41,669 nucleotides of DNA from an uncultured Verrucomicrobiales bacterium. GTDB lineage: Bacteria; Verrucomicrobiota; Verrucomicrobiia; Verrucomicrobiales; Akkermansiaceae. The notes beneath the pieces were generated by a model, which saw only the letters and a program-made list of their open reading frames with translations, made no database searches and was not told the DNA's origin. The position numbers and the translations under genes were made by a program. Position 1 is the stretch's first letter. Every line of letters starts with the position of its first letter. Of this stretch, positions 7,775 through 17,261 are shown piece after piece. The stretch lies in the NCBI GenBank assembly GCA_949373085.1, contig CASICJ010000040.1, positions 1-41,669 of the forward strand, read 5' to 3'.

Positions 7775-8314
7775 CTACTTCACAAGTGTCTCGATTTTCT
7801 CAGTGACGTCAGCTGAGGTTGGCTCAACCCCTGAATTGAAACGAGCGATGATTTTACCGTCAGAATTGATGAGGAACTTCTCAAAGTTCCAGCCAATGTC
7901 ACCGGCATGTGGAGACTTTTTCCCGGCCAACGCCTCATACAAGGGATGTCGCTTTTCACCATTCACCTCAATCTTCGAAAACATCGGGAAACTCACGTCA
8001 TAGTTTGTCTTGCAAAAGGCCTTGATATCAGCCTCCTTGCCAGGCTCCTGCCCTCCAAATTGATTACAAGGAAAGCCCGCAATCAAGAGCCCCTTCTTTC
8101 CATACTTTTTATGTAGGGCTTGCAGTCCCTCATACTGACGGGTGAAGCCACACTTGGAAGCGGTATTGACGATCAGGACGACTTTAGGTTTGGTCGCGCC
8201 CAAGGTCGTTTTCCTACCATCGATGGTCTTCACCTTAACGTCCAACGGGGAAGCAGCGACAAAAGATGAAATCAAAAACAGAGGACAGATAGAATGTAGC
8301 AATGACTTTATCAT
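7775..8314 (-). CDS. Exported glutathione peroxidase-family protein (Cys type)
   Basis: 179 residues with a signal peptide of about 22. The peroxidatic residue is C55 in NTASKCGFT, and Q85 in FPCNQFGGQEPG and W142-N143 in GWNFEKFLI complete the catalytic tetrad. C101 in FCKTNYDVSFP is at the place of the resolving Cys of yeast Gpx3, so it is probably a thioredoxin-type two-Cys peroxidase acting in the periplasm on hydroperoxides. Where animal enzymes have selenocysteine this one has Cys. It is first in a likely two-gene unit with the sulfatase. The upstream 134 bp carry its promoter region and end in repeat copy E. Confidence 0.93.
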   Translation of the reverse strand: MIKSLLHSICPLFLISSFVAASPLDVKVKTIDGRKTTLGATKPKVVLIVNTASKCGFTRQYEGLQALHKKYGKKGLLIAGFPCNQFGGQEPGKEADIKAFCKTNYDVSFPMFSKIEVNGEKRHPLYEALAGKKSPHAGDIGWNFEKFLINSDGKIIARFNSGVEPTSADVTEKIETLVK

Positions 8315-8447
8315 GTTCCCAGGATCACCCCGATCTCCACACCGTCAAGAGATCAAATTGCCTTCATTAACCGATGGCTCGTTAGACAGGAACGAAGGTT
8401 GATTACAAAATACTGGTGACGAATCAGCCCCATCGAGATTCAAATCA

Positions 8448-8524
8448 CCTTCCCTTTCTCCCCACCAGCTCCGGTCTAAATACGACTTCATGGCCCTTCT
8501 GCCAAAAGCAAATCACTAGCAACT
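8448..8524 (+). repeat. Dispersed intergenic repeat, copy E
   Basis: One of the fullest copies: CCCTTTCTCCCC, ACCAGCTCCGGTC, TAAATACGACTTCATGG, CCCTTCTGCC, then AAAAGCAAATCACTAGC. It ends within 2 bp of the stop codon of the minus-strand sulfatase, on the 3' side of that gene. Confidence 0.85.
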
Positions 8525-8525
8525 C

Positions 8526-11165
8526 CTACTCGGCTCGAATACGCAGGAATAGCCGCGACAGCCCAGCGCTCGGCACGCGCGCCGAGCGGAGCGTGGCATT
8601 GCCAATCTGCTCGCCGTCCTCGCCGGCACCAATACCAATTCTCGACCAGTCGATCAGATCGCTTGAGGCCATCGGCATCAGCGAAGCATCAATCCGATCA
8701 AGCACCTCCGGGTATCGGATGTGCAAGCCCAATGAATCCTGGTAAACACCGATCTCTGGCGAGTCTGCCACCAAGGGGTTGGTTCCGAATTTGTATTCAA
8801 ACAGATTAATCCATCCGTCCGCATCAGGGTCAAGTTCGTCGTCGAGCACCGTCTCCAACTGACCGGGGAATCCGTGTGCATCGCGCCACTCGACATAAGT
8901 GTCCGGAAACTCCACAGGAGCATCGACAGCGGGTCGCTTCCAGCCATCGCCGGAGCGCTCGGCATTGTCGTCATTGTCGTCATTGTCGTCATTGAGACAC
9001 TGCGCCAGCTCCGCGACGATATCGGCATAGGCAGAATCTTCTATCAAGTTCACCGTCTCGCCGGGGTCGGAAACGTAGTCGTAAAGTTCGCGGTGCTCTG
9101 GCGAGACCCCAATGATTTCGTCGAAGTCGAGCGTGCTGTCGCTCGAAGTTGTGCGCCACCACTCGGTGTAACGATATCGATCGGTCCGCAGACTGTAGCC
9201 CATGCCGGGTCCGCTATCTGCTACTCCGTCACCGCTGATCGTGCGCTGATACTGACTGAACGCTGCCTTCTTCCACGGCTGGTCAGGGTCTTCGAGCAGG
9301 GGCATTACGGACGTTCCCTGCAACTTGAATCCCCCGGGCTGAGTTGGAAAGTCGAGGCAACAAATCTCGGCGAGGGTCGGGAACACGTCGACCAGTTCGA
9401 CCGGGGCAGCGCATGTCCTTCCAGCGCTCCCAAGGGCGTCCATTCCCGGCGCGCTGATGATCAGCGGCACACGCGTAGCCGCTTCGTAGTTGCTGTGCTT
9501 CGACCAGAAACCGTTGTGATCCCCGAGGTGCCAACCGTGGTCTCCCCAGAGCACGATGACGGTATTGTGCACAATCGAATCAGCCGTGCTAGGATCCCCA
9601 TCCGGGTTCTCGAGCGCATCCAAGAGTTTGCCAACCTGCGCATCGGCAAAACTGACACAGGCCATGTAGGCGTGGATCAGATGGCGTGCCTCTGCAGCCG
9701 TCGGGACGCTACGAATATCGCTGTAGCTGCTCGGTTCACCGCTGAACGGGGCGGTGAAGGCATTGGTTCCAACCGGAAGTTTTTCCACCCCGGTGTAGCC
9801 GTCCAGATCAATCTGCGACAGGTCGTAGAGATCCCAGTAGCGCTTCGGACACGCAAATGGCAAGTGCGGTTTCTTCAAACCAACCGCAACAAAAAAGCGA
9901 TTCCCAGCGGCGGCCAGCTCGCCGATCTTCGCGACTCCAGTCTCAGTATTGGCACCATCACTGTAGTCGTTATCCTCGATTGGATTTCCACGACGATCGA
10001 CCACGCCGGCGTCGGTAGCGGAGGCACTTCGGTCGCCAGCATCTTCCAGCGACGCCTTGGCAGGCTCGTAAAATACCGGCCGGTTGTTGTTGACGTAGCC
10101 ACCCGGCCAAGAGGTCGGATCCTGCTTGGCGTTCCCACCGCCGTGGTAAATCTTACCGGTGCCAAATACCATGTAGCCGTCCGATCCAAAATGCTGAGGG
10201 ATGGTGACGACATCCGGGTGAATGTCGCGGAAGAAGGTCTCGAGTTTCCAGCATCGCGTGTAGTCCGGCCGCATGCCTGTCATGATGCTCGCGCGCGAGG
10301 CATTGCAGACCGCCTGCTGACAATGCGCATTGGTAAACCTTAGTCCACGCGCAGCAAGCCGATCCATGTTAGGGGTCAGTGGGCGAAGTGGAGCATCCCC
10401 GCCGTAGATATTGATAAGCGGCTTGAGGTCGTCGATCGGGATAAACAGCACATTGAATTGCCCTTCAGGCAACAGCCGCTCGCGCGCAGGGTCATCCGGC
10501 GGATCCCCAGAACCGTTGCCAGTGATCTGCAGGTCGTCGATGCGAATCTGCGTCGATGGATTCTGATCGTGATCAGAAAGGGTCCAGCGCAGCGTGACTT
10601 GAGACTGTCCCTCGATGGTGTCGAGCGATGAAAGATCAGCCGACCACGTGTTGTTCTGCTTGTTGTTAACCAGGGTAAGCTTCGCCCCGGGGACCGAAGC
10701 GAAGCTGCCGGCTGCTCCGACCTTGTATTCGAAAGCAAGCATCGAAGTGATTGGAACACCGTCCAGTTTCAGGCCATTGTTGCGGTAGCTGAAGCGGACA
10801 GAAAAATCTGTCGCATCGGTGGTATTGATCGTGATCTCGAAGCGATTGTTCGCCGAGGGGTTAGCGTTGCCATTCCATGTCGCGGTCCGCCCCCTCGCCC
10901 AAGTGTCGCCGTTGAAATGGGTAAACTGATAGTTCCCGACGCCGATAAATTGACCCAGCTGCTCACCCGTGCGCGAGAAACTCGGAACCGTGGCGAGATT
11001 GTGGTAGGTCACGGATTCAGTGAAGGTGCTATCAGCAGTAGTTGTCCCGGACAGCTCTCTTTGGAACGCCCAATACGCACCAACCGCCGTCGCATCATCG
11101 CCAGCGAGCGCTTGGGAACAGGCAACGAGAATCCCTGTTGCCATTAGAGGGAGAGTTTTTTTCAT
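8526..11165 (-). CDS. Large modular sulfatase (iduronate-2-sulfatase-like) with terminal module
   Basis: 879 residues. The signal sequence could be cleaved as a lipoprotein (ILVAC) or after ALA. Residues about 25-225 form a beta-sandwich ending in RIDDLQI, perhaps carbohydrate-binding. The sulfatase domain runs from about 236: NVLFIPIDDLKPL, then AVC287-NASRASIMTG with Ala where Pro is usual, GKIYHGG, KPHLPFACP and VLWGDHGWHLGDHNGFWSKH. Residues 725-734 are a DDN tandem repeat. DPDADGWINLFEYKFGTNP, a Ca-binding-like linker, precedes the shared terminal module ending LFLRIRAE. The product should desulfate glycans outside the cell. It is the only gene between repeat copies E and F. Long ORFs on the opposite strand (for example 8874-10343) are shadows. 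Confidence 0.92.
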   Translation of the reverse strand: MKKTLPLMATGILVACSQALAGDDATAVGAYWAFQRELSGTTTADSTFTESVTYHNLATVPSFSRTGEQLGQFIGVGNYQFTHFNGDTWARGRTATWNGNANPSANNRFEITINTTDATDFSVRFSYRNNGLKLDGVPITSMLAFEYKVGAAGSFASVPGAKLTLVNNKQNNTWSADLSSLDTIEGQSQVTLRWTLSDHDQNPSTQIRIDDLQITGNGSGDPPDDPARERLLPEGQFNVLFIPIDDLKPLINIYGGDAPLRPLTPNMDRLAARGLRFTNAHCQQAVCNASRASIMTGMRPDYTRCWKLETFFRDIHPDVVTIPQHFGSDGYMVFGTGKIYHGGGNAKQDPTSWPGGYVNNNRPVFYEPAKASLEDAGDRSASATDAGVVDRRGNPIEDNDYSDGANTETGVAKIGELAAAGNRFFVAVGLKKPHLPFACPKRYWDLYDLSQIDLDGYTGVEKLPVGTNAFTAPFSGEPSSYSDIRSVPTAAEARHLIHAYMACVSFADAQVGKLLDALENPDGDPSTADSIVHNTVIVLWGDHGWHLGDHNGFWSKHSNYEAATRVPLIISAPGMDALGSAGRTCAAPVELVDVFPTLAEICCLDFPTQPGGFKLQGTSVMPLLEDPDQPWKKAAFSQYQRTISGDGVADSGPGMGYSLRTDRYRYTEWWRTTSSDSTLDFDEIIGVSPEHRELYDYVSDPGETVNLIEDSAYADIVAELAQCLNDDNDDNDDNAERSGDGWKRPAVDAPVEFPDTYVEWRDAHGFPGQLETVLDDELDPDADGWINLFEYKFGTNPLVADSPEIGVYQDSLGLHIRYPEVLDRIDASLMPMASSDLIDWSRIGIGAGEDGEQIGNATLRSARVPSAGLSRLFLRIRAE
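8964..8993. repeat. 9-bp tandem repeat inside the sulfatase gene
   Basis: ATTGTCGTC three times plus ATT, encoding Asn-Asp-Asp repeats on the minus strand. The unit is a multiple of three, so slippage would change linker length without breaking the frame. Confidence 0.9.
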
Positions 11166-11230
11166 GCTCTTGGGAAGCCAAGGAGTAGCTCACCGGTCGG
11201 CTGTGTTCAAGTCCAGCAATACGTCAGTCA

Positions 11231-11303
11231 CCCCCCATTCTCCCGCATGAACTCCGCCAACCCTAGGCATTCTCGGCCTTTCTGGAAAAAAAAATCCTAG
11301 CAG
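11231..11303 (+). repeat. Dispersed intergenic repeat, copy F
   Basis: CACCCCCCATTCTCCC at the left, GGCCTTTCTGG in the centre, and an A-run with ATCCTAGCAGC at the right. The middle is diverged. It lies between the 5' end of the modular sulfatase and the 3' end of the PA14 gene. The rest of 11166-11447 shows no gene. Confidence 0.6.
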
Positions 11304-11447
11304 CGAAATCGTAAAAGATATTCTGACGCAGCCAAAACCACCCGCCCCGGATCGCTATACAGAAAGCCGGCTCAAGTAAAAGAATCTAAGCTTAGGATAT
11401 ATTTTGAGGTCGGCGGGTAAGACAGCTATCCGATTCTTAGGTTTGGC

Positions 11448-14447
11448 CTAATTCTGATTCTCGACCACCCTGAAGTATAAGCGGCTTGCGCCTGCCTCGG
11501 GGTTCGGAAGAGGTCCATAGGTCATGATTCCCGATTCGGGGTCGAACTTCGCGAGCGGATCAGGATTGGAATCTATTGCACTAATGCTGTCGTTGATATC
11601 ACCACCCCAATCGCTTAGATCTGGCGAGAGAAACAGCCCGTAGGTCTTCCCTTCCCGGGCGGTCCAGGAAATGGTCAACTTGTCGTTACTCTGATCGTAG
11701 ATGAAATCGGTGATCCGGATACTCTGGGCTTTGCTGACGAGCGCGACGCCGCGCCGAGGCAGTTCGACGCTGCGCGCTCCGCCTTTCTCGATTAGGGTCA
11801 GCTGCGATCCGACTTGGCCACCGAACACCTCAAAGTAGGCCCCGCCTCCACGCTCAAAGAAAGCACCTTCAACAGGATAGGTTCCCGCCGAAAGCGTGAT
11901 CGTTCCAATCGTGCTGCTATCACCCGTGAGGCAATCACAGATCAGGCGCGCGCCGGCCTCATCGATGACGCTGTCTCCCGTGGCATTCTGACTGATGCTA
12001 TCAAACTTCTGGCCTGGGATTCGCAAGTAGGCGCCATCATCGCCCTGGAAGCCGAGGCTGTAGGTTCCGCTAACCGGAATAACCAAGTTGGCCGAGAACT
12101 CGATCAGGAAGTCTTCGTCGTCGGCCCCAGTATCGATTGGGAATGGGATGTCCCCAGGGATGCGACCGGGACCGCCGGCCTGCGGATCGTTGAAGTTGAC
12201 CGAATCCAAACCGATGGTGACCACCGGAACGAGCGCCGGGTTCGCAAGCGCATTTTCAACTTCCGCAAAATTCGTCAGGCCGTCATCGCCGCCACCATTG
12301 GGGTTGAGCACGCGGTCGAACTCATTGGCACCACCAGAAAGCGGATCCTCAAGCAAAGCCGGCCCAAGGCTTTTGACATCCACACCTGCCGCATCGAAGC
12401 CAGGAATTCCAAAGGAACCCGCGGACTCGGTACGTCCGATCGGCAGCCACTCGCTCGTGTCGGCGTCGTTAGGGTATCGACCTTTCGCGATGTAGATTTC
12501 ACCGTGGTCGCCGCCACCGCGCTCATACCAGGTAAATTCGATGCGGTAGAGGCCCGGCTGAACGTTCTCAGCGACGGCGCGCACGTTGCTATCGCCAGTC
12601 ACGCTCGGGTGAATGATGGTATCCGGAGAACTCGGATCGATCGTTCCGTTGCGTGCATCGCGGGCGTCTCCCCCGAAGGCTTCTGTAAAGTTCCAACCGT
12701 GAACTCGAAGTCCGAACCCATCGTCGGAATGGACCCCAATAGTGTAGGTGCCCGCCTCTTCGATCCGCATGCAGGCGACGCCGTACATGATGAAGTCATC
12801 GGCCGGGAGCCCGGCGGCTATGGCATCAGGATGATAAGGCAGATCCGGCTGAATGGTGAAGCGGGAGCCATTGTCACTGTGGTTCATCTCCGGCTCAGAC
12901 GTATCGACGATCGTGCCAGCGAAGTTGACTGGATCGTCAGCGGCATCCCCGATCGTGGTCAACACCGTCTCGAGATCGTTAAGCTCTCCAACATCAAAGA
13001 TGTAGCGCACGCCCCAGTTGCCATCGACCGCCATCTCCTCCGCGCCGGCCAGTTCCTTCTGGAAGGGGAAATACGGTTGGTCGGCGACGAACTGCCCGTC
13101 GAATTCGAATAGTTGTCCGAGGTTGTCGGTTCCATCGAATTCATAGGTGACGGTTGAGCCAAAGGGAAAAATCGGGTCTTGGTTGTAACGGATTGTGGTG
13201 GTATCGCCGGCTTTATTGATCGCCAATGAGGGCGTTACGTTGGCACCGTTGACCAAGACGGACACCTTGCCCGCTTGGAGGACGCTCGCTCCGAGGTCGG
13301 TCACCTTGAACTCAATGAAATCGAGACTCGTTGAAACGGCGATGTCTGGATCGGGGGTCGTGAACGTCGACTCCCGCCCGACGGGCTGCCCGATCACGTC
13401 CTCTGCGATGAGCTTATAGGAGATATCCGCTCCAAGTGGGAACTGTGGATTCCGGTCGTGACGAATAGTCGTCACATCGCTCACCTTATTCACGGAAAGA
13501 CCAGTCGTCACATCGTTGCCATCGATGACGAGAGAAATCGTTCCCGGATCGAGAACACTCACCCCAACATCCACAACATCGAATTCGACGAAATCGATGC
13601 CCGTTCGGATACCGGAAATCACCGCGATCTCATCACCGGTTACCTCGACAAACAGGTTGTCCATGTGGTGATTTGCGCGCGCGCCACCTGTCCGTCCACC
13701 GAGCACGATTTGACCGGGGCTCGGAGTCCAGTTCACCGGTCCGCTAAAGACCCGGTTGCCCTTCCAGTCGATCGAAAGATTGCCAGCATCTAAGATGATT
13801 TCGAGGGGCGCCCAACCAAGGATGCTATCATCATCTTCCCCGTTCGGTCCAAGAAGGCCTGTCTGTAGCGAAGTGATGTCGTCAAGCTCACCATTCGCGT
13901 TGGGAAGCGAAATCTCCTGCAAGATGACATTGTCGAGCCGCACGCTCATCCCGATCGTATCGCTGCCGCCGCTGAACCATTCGTCAAAGCCGATCGCCAG
14001 ACCGGTCGTCGAACCCTCCTCGGGCAGGTCCGCCTCGCCCGTGGGAGAAGCGGCGTAACCCGATCCCGTGCCGATGAGTGGGTCGTTGTCACGCACCAGG
14101 TTGAAGCTAAATCCGTCGGCAGGACTGTTGGTTCCGCCACCAACTCGCAGATCAGCGCGAATCTTAAAGCCCGTAATCGGGAACCCGCCTGTGGGGTCAT
14201 CGAAGACGATCGAGCCCCGTTGGCCGTTCAAGTTATCGGTGACGGAGATGTAGTTGTCATCCGGCCCATCGACACCGCCCTTCGCGTTGGTGAGCTGGGC
14301 TACACCGAATAAATTAAGAGCAGGATTGTCATTAAAGTCGGTATCGATCACGACCGTCTGGGCCTGTGAAAGCGGGGAGACACTGATGAAGAGGGCTGTA
14401 AGCGCCGAGAATGGTCGCCTCAGCATGACTTTTTTGGAGGGTTTCAT
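11448..14447 (-). CDS. Secreted lectin/PA14-domain protein
   Basis: 999 residues from the ATG at 14447; a GTG at 14456 would add three. Signal peptide ends near LSQAQT. About 31-260: L-type lectin-like (ConA-like) domain, from VVIDTDFNDNPALNLFG to HHMDNLFVEV. About 265-450: two tandem Ig-like repeats, each with FVEFDV or FIEFKV and TTIRH or TTIRY motifs. About 460-690: first PA14-like domain (GTYTIGVHSDDGFGLRVHGW, FTWYERGGGDHGEIY). About 730-900: second PA14-like domain (GTYSLGFQGDDGAYLRI, FFERGGGAYFEVF). The C-terminus is the terminal module (LTISWTAREGKTYGL, SPDLSDW, LYFRVVENQN). It probably binds glycans at the surface or outside; no catalytic site is seen. It is followed 150-190 bp upstream by the dehydrogenase gene on the same strand. 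Confidence 0.85.
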   Translation of the reverse strand: MKPSKKVMLRRPFSALTALFISVSPLSQAQTVVIDTDFNDNPALNLFGVAQLTNAKGGVDGPDDNYISVTDNLNGQRGSIVFDDPTGGFPITGFKIRADLRVGGGTNSPADGFSFNLVRDNDPLIGTGSGYAASPTGEADLPEEGSTTGLAIGFDEWFSGGSDTIGMSVRLDNVILQEISLPNANGELDDITSLQTGLLGPNGEDDDSILGWAPLEIILDAGNLSIDWKGNRVFSGPVNWTPSPGQIVLGGRTGGARANHHMDNLFVEVTGDEIAVISGIRTGIDFVEFDVVDVGVSVLDPGTISLVIDGNDVTTGLSVNKVSDVTTIRHDRNPQFPLGADISYKLIAEDVIGQPVGRESTFTTPDPDIAVSTSLDFIEFKVTDLGASVLQAGKVSVLVNGANVTPSLAINKAGDTTTIRYNQDPIFPFGSTVTYEFDGTDNLGQLFEFDGQFVADQPYFPFQKELAGAEEMAVDGNWGVRYIFDVGELNDLETVLTTIGDAADDPVNFAGTIVDTSEPEMNHSDNGSRFTIQPDLPYHPDAIAAGLPADDFIMYGVACMRIEEAGTYTIGVHSDDGFGLRVHGWNFTEAFGGDARDARNGTIDPSSPDTIIHPSVTGDSNVRAVAENVQPGLYRIEFTWYERGGGDHGEIYIAKGRYPNDADTSEWLPIGRTESAGSFGIPGFDAAGVDVKSLGPALLEDPLSGGANEFDRVLNPNGGGDDGLTNFAEVENALANPALVPVVTIGLDSVNFNDPQAGGPGRIPGDIPFPIDTGADDEDFLIEFSANLVIPVSGTYSLGFQGDDGAYLRIPGQKFDSISQNATGDSVIDEAGARLICDCLTGDSSTIGTITLSAGTYPVEGAFFERGGGAYFEVFGGQVGSQLTLIEKGGARSVELPRRGVALVSKAQSIRITDFIYDQSNDKLTISWTAREGKTYGLFLSPDLSDWGGDINDSISAIDSNPDPLAKFDPESGIMTYGPLPNPEAGASRLYFRVVENQN

Positions 14448-14639
14448 AACTTCCACTAAGCTGTTCGGTTTCGCCGAGGTTTGTAAAGTTTAAAACGTTC
14501 AAATTCGGCGAGCGGTTGGCGAGGCGCTAATCTTTTGCCTTAAAAATTATAGTTTTAATGTCATAGCGATTTATTGGAGGGTTTAAGCCTTCTGTATTTC
14601 CTATCGTGAACAATAAGCGACTGCGGGACTCCATTAGAA

Positions 14640-17090
14640 TCAGAGCGTTTTCAGAAAAGCGTAAAGGTCCGCCAACTCCTGTGTGCTTGCCCCCAATAGT
14701 AGGCCGGCCGGCATCGGTGAACGATTCGGCGAGCGTTCACTCAGGATGTCGTGCCGGGAAAATCGGATGGTTTCATTTGACCCTGTTTCGAGGATGGTCT
14801 GAGCCTCAGAGCTGTAGACCTTCATTCCAACGTAAACGCCCTCGGCAGTGGTGATTTGAGTAGCCTTGTAGAGGTCGGAAAGGGACAGACTGGGCTCATT
14901 GATGTGCCTAAAGAGGTCTTCTCGGTTAAATCGTTTTGTAATATTGCTAAGAGAGGGCCCGAGTCTCCTATTACCTGAATGACAGGTCGCACAACTATAG
15001 CGAGCGTAGGTTCCCTGTCCCCGTGTCCTGTCACCCTTCTCCCATTCGACGATCTTCATCTTTTCGGCGAACGGAGTAAGGTCGATCTCACTGGTCGGAG
15101 GTCGTTGGAATTCCAAGGCAAGTTCGCGGTCCTGCTCGTTGCCATGGCGGGAGAAAAAACCGACGAGATCGGGCCTGAGCCAAGGCTCGCTTTGCCAGAC
15201 GCCACGTAGAGTGACGAGAAGAGGTGGGATCCCGGATGGAGGAAGATACTTTTCCACAAAGCTGAGGGCTTCCTTGTTCCATCCCTGGACGGAAGAGGCC
15301 ATTGCTTGCGCCATCGAGCTCGCTTCTTCTTCCGGCAGTAGGCCGAGAAGGTATACACTGGTGGGGGAAATTTTCTCGGCTCGAGCCATCGAGGTGGAAG
15401 TCTCGGGGTCGAATCCAAGTTGGGCTTTCAGGGCGTCGCGCAGATTCACACTCCAGTTCCGGTCGGTGAGGAGCTCGCGCTCTTCGAGCTTACGATCAAC
15501 TCCGAGAAAGCCCTTCGCAATTTTTTCGCGAACTTTCTCTCTTGGCCCGGGCATCTGGGAGAGACAGAACAGATAGTGCGCGTCGTGGGTCGGATGAGAG
15601 GCAGGAGAGAGGGCGGAGGCAAGAGCTTCAATTGCAGCGCTTGTATCTGCCTGCAACATGGCAAGCAGGCGGGCGATCTCATACTGCTGCGGATGGCCCG
15701 GATCTTGAGGATCAAAGGCCATGGTTAGCAGAGAGATGGCTTTCTGGCGGGCTTCCCCTGCCAGAGCGTCCGGCTTATTTGCCGTGTAGCCAGCATCAAT
15801 CCGGGTTCGTGCTTCATTAGTGCTGATGTCTCCCATGGCGAGCATCAGGTGCCGAATGGCGGTGATGCGGGTAGAGGGGTCGTTGGCCTTCTCAAAGAGG
15901 ATGATCGCCTGAGCCGGTGAGAGAGTGGGGATGTCTTTCATCCGGTCCTTATGGACAGTCCAGTCCTCCGCAGTCTCATAAAGGGAAACGGGCTTTGCCG
16001 CTTTTCGACCTTCGGGATAGGAGACCCGGTAAACGGCCCCCCTGGTTCCCCGGCCTCCTACCGAGACGAAGAGGTCTCCGGTGAGGGGGTGAACCGCGAG
16101 GTCGGAGGGGGCAAAGCCAAGGTTGCCAGTAGGCTCCAGGAAGGTCTCGTGCTGATGGCCCTGGTAGGAGTCTCTCCTTTGGATGAGCGGGGTAAAGTAG
16201 ACCCGCCCATAGGTCCAGCAGGCGAAAAAGAGGCCGTCCTGATAATGCTTGGGAAACTGGGTATGGCGGTAGACTTCCACCCCGGTGGGAGATCCACGGT
16301 CGACCTCGTTAAGCCGAGCGGCGGAATCAAAGAAATAGGGAGGCCGGTTAAACGAACGCTGGTGGCCAGGGAGTAGCCAGCCATGGTGTCCGCCGACCCT
16401 GATGTGAAAGACCCGACAGTAGGAATACCAAGGGAGTTGGTGATCTCGCTCTCCGTCGGAGTCGAAGGTAAAAAGATGGCCATGCTGGTTGAAGGCGAGG
16501 TCGTACTGGTTGCGGAATCCGTGGGCAATGACCTCACTCTGTTTTCCATCCGGAGAGATGCGGAGGATTGTTCCCTGAGAGGGGTCGCTAATGGGTGAGG
16601 TGGCAGTGGTGATATCGCTTTTACTGATATTGGTGTTATTTCCGCAGGCCACGTAAAACCACCCGTCGGGACCACGTCGGATTCCATGGGGGCCATGTTC
16701 TCCGCCTCCTCCGGGAAGCTTGTAGAAAAGTTCGGGGTCGCCGCCCGGGAGGGTCTGACCCGGCTGGGTGCGGTGAAGAAAAATCCCCTGAGGCTGAACG
16801 CTCAGAAGGTCGTTTCCGCTCCAGAGGAGGCCGTGGGGGTTGCGGGCCTTGTTGGTGACGATCTCGGCCCGGTCGGCTACGCCGTCCTTGTCCGTATCGA
16901 GAAGGATCTTGATGTATCCGGGCCCGGAGACAGCCACCTTCCCGTCCTCCGAGATAGTCATCGCCCAGGTGTCATGAGTAAGGTCATCGCCGGCAAACTG
17001 CGTGATCTCAAATCCCTTCGGGACCCGAAAGGGGTTTTCGGCATGAAGGCCCGTGGCGGCCAGCAGAATGAGAAGGAAGTAACGGGACAT
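14640..17090 (-). CDS. PVC-type sugar dehydrogenase-like protein with C-terminal cytochrome c
   Basis: 816 residues with a signal peptide (MSRYFLLILLAATGLHA). About 20-380 is a beta-propeller of the glucose/sorbosone dehydrogenase type: FRVPKGFEI, DTDKDGVADRAE, GEHGPHGIRRGPDGWFYVACGN, HGFRNQYDLAFN. About 400-660 is helical and HEAT-like. The last 130 residues hold a heme c site C700-A-T-C703-H704, with M at RSPMPAG as possible axial ligand. The layout is typical of membrane- or periplasm-located PVC dehydrogenases that pass electrons from sugar oxidation to the respiratory chain. The substrate is unknown. The upstream 70 bp lead to repeat copy G. Confidence 0.9.
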   Translation of the reverse strand: MSRYFLLILLAATGLHAENPFRVPKGFEITQFAGDDLTHDTWAMTISEDGKVAVSGPGYIKILLDTDKDGVADRAEIVTNKARNPHGLLWSGNDLLSVQPQGIFLHRTQPGQTLPGGDPELFYKLPGGGGEHGPHGIRRGPDGWFYVACGNNTNISKSDITTATSPISDPSQGTILRISPDGKQSEVIAHGFRNQYDLAFNQHGHLFTFDSDGERDHQLPWYSYCRVFHIRVGGHHGWLLPGHQRSFNRPPYFFDSAARLNEVDRGSPTGVEVYRHTQFPKHYQDGLFFACWTYGRVYFTPLIQRRDSYQGHQHETFLEPTGNLGFAPSDLAVHPLTGDLFVSVGGRGTRGAVYRVSYPEGRKAAKPVSLYETAEDWTVHKDRMKDIPTLSPAQAIILFEKANDPSTRITAIRHLMLAMGDISTNEARTRIDAGYTANKPDALAGEARQKAISLLTMAFDPQDPGHPQQYEIARLLAMLQADTSAAIEALASALSPASHPTHDAHYLFCLSQMPGPREKVREKIAKGFLGVDRKLEERELLTDRNWSVNLRDALKAQLGFDPETSTSMARAEKISPTSVYLLGLLPEEEASSMAQAMASSVQGWNKEALSFVEKYLPPSGIPPLLVTLRGVWQSEPWLRPDLVGFFSRHGNEQDRELALEFQRPPTSEIDLTPFAEKMKIVEWEKGDRTRGQGTYARYSCATCHSGNRRLGPSLSNITKRFNREDLFRHINEPSLSLSDLYKATQITTAEGVYVGMKVYSSEAQTILETGSNETIRFSRHDILSERSPNRSPMPAGLLLGASTQELADLYAFLKTL

Positions 17091-17160
17091 GCTGATAGGA
17101 CTGTTATCCTAGTAATTTTTTGGGGAGAGGCGAGTCTGGAACTTCTATTCTGGGGCCAAC

Positions 17161-17230
17161 TCCGTTTCCCCACCAGCTCCGTTCTAAATACGACTTCAAC
17201 CCTTTCCCGCCAAAAGTAAATCTCAAGCAG
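17161..17230 (+). repeat. Dispersed intergenic repeat, copy G
   Basis: Very similar to copy E over CCCCACCAGCTCC, TCTAAATACGACTTCA and GCCAAAAGTAAAT; the end reads CTCAAGCAG. It lies 32 bp from the 3' end of the CotH gene and 71 bp from the 5' end of the dehydrogenase gene. Confidence 0.85.
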
Positions 17231-17261
17231 CCAGTAGCTTTGCCAAGCCTGGCCTTCTAAC

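Noticed and set aside
8874..10343. 489-codon open frame on the plus strand opposite the modular sulfatase
   Set aside because: It lies fully antisense to a well supported sulfatase, has no recognisable domain or signal peptide, and its R/V/G-rich content is typical of a shadow frame of GC-rich coding DNA.
11814..13112. 432-codon open frame on the plus strand opposite the PA14 gene
   Set aside because: Antisense to a gene with clear lectin, Ig-like and PA14 features; composition is that of a shadow frame.
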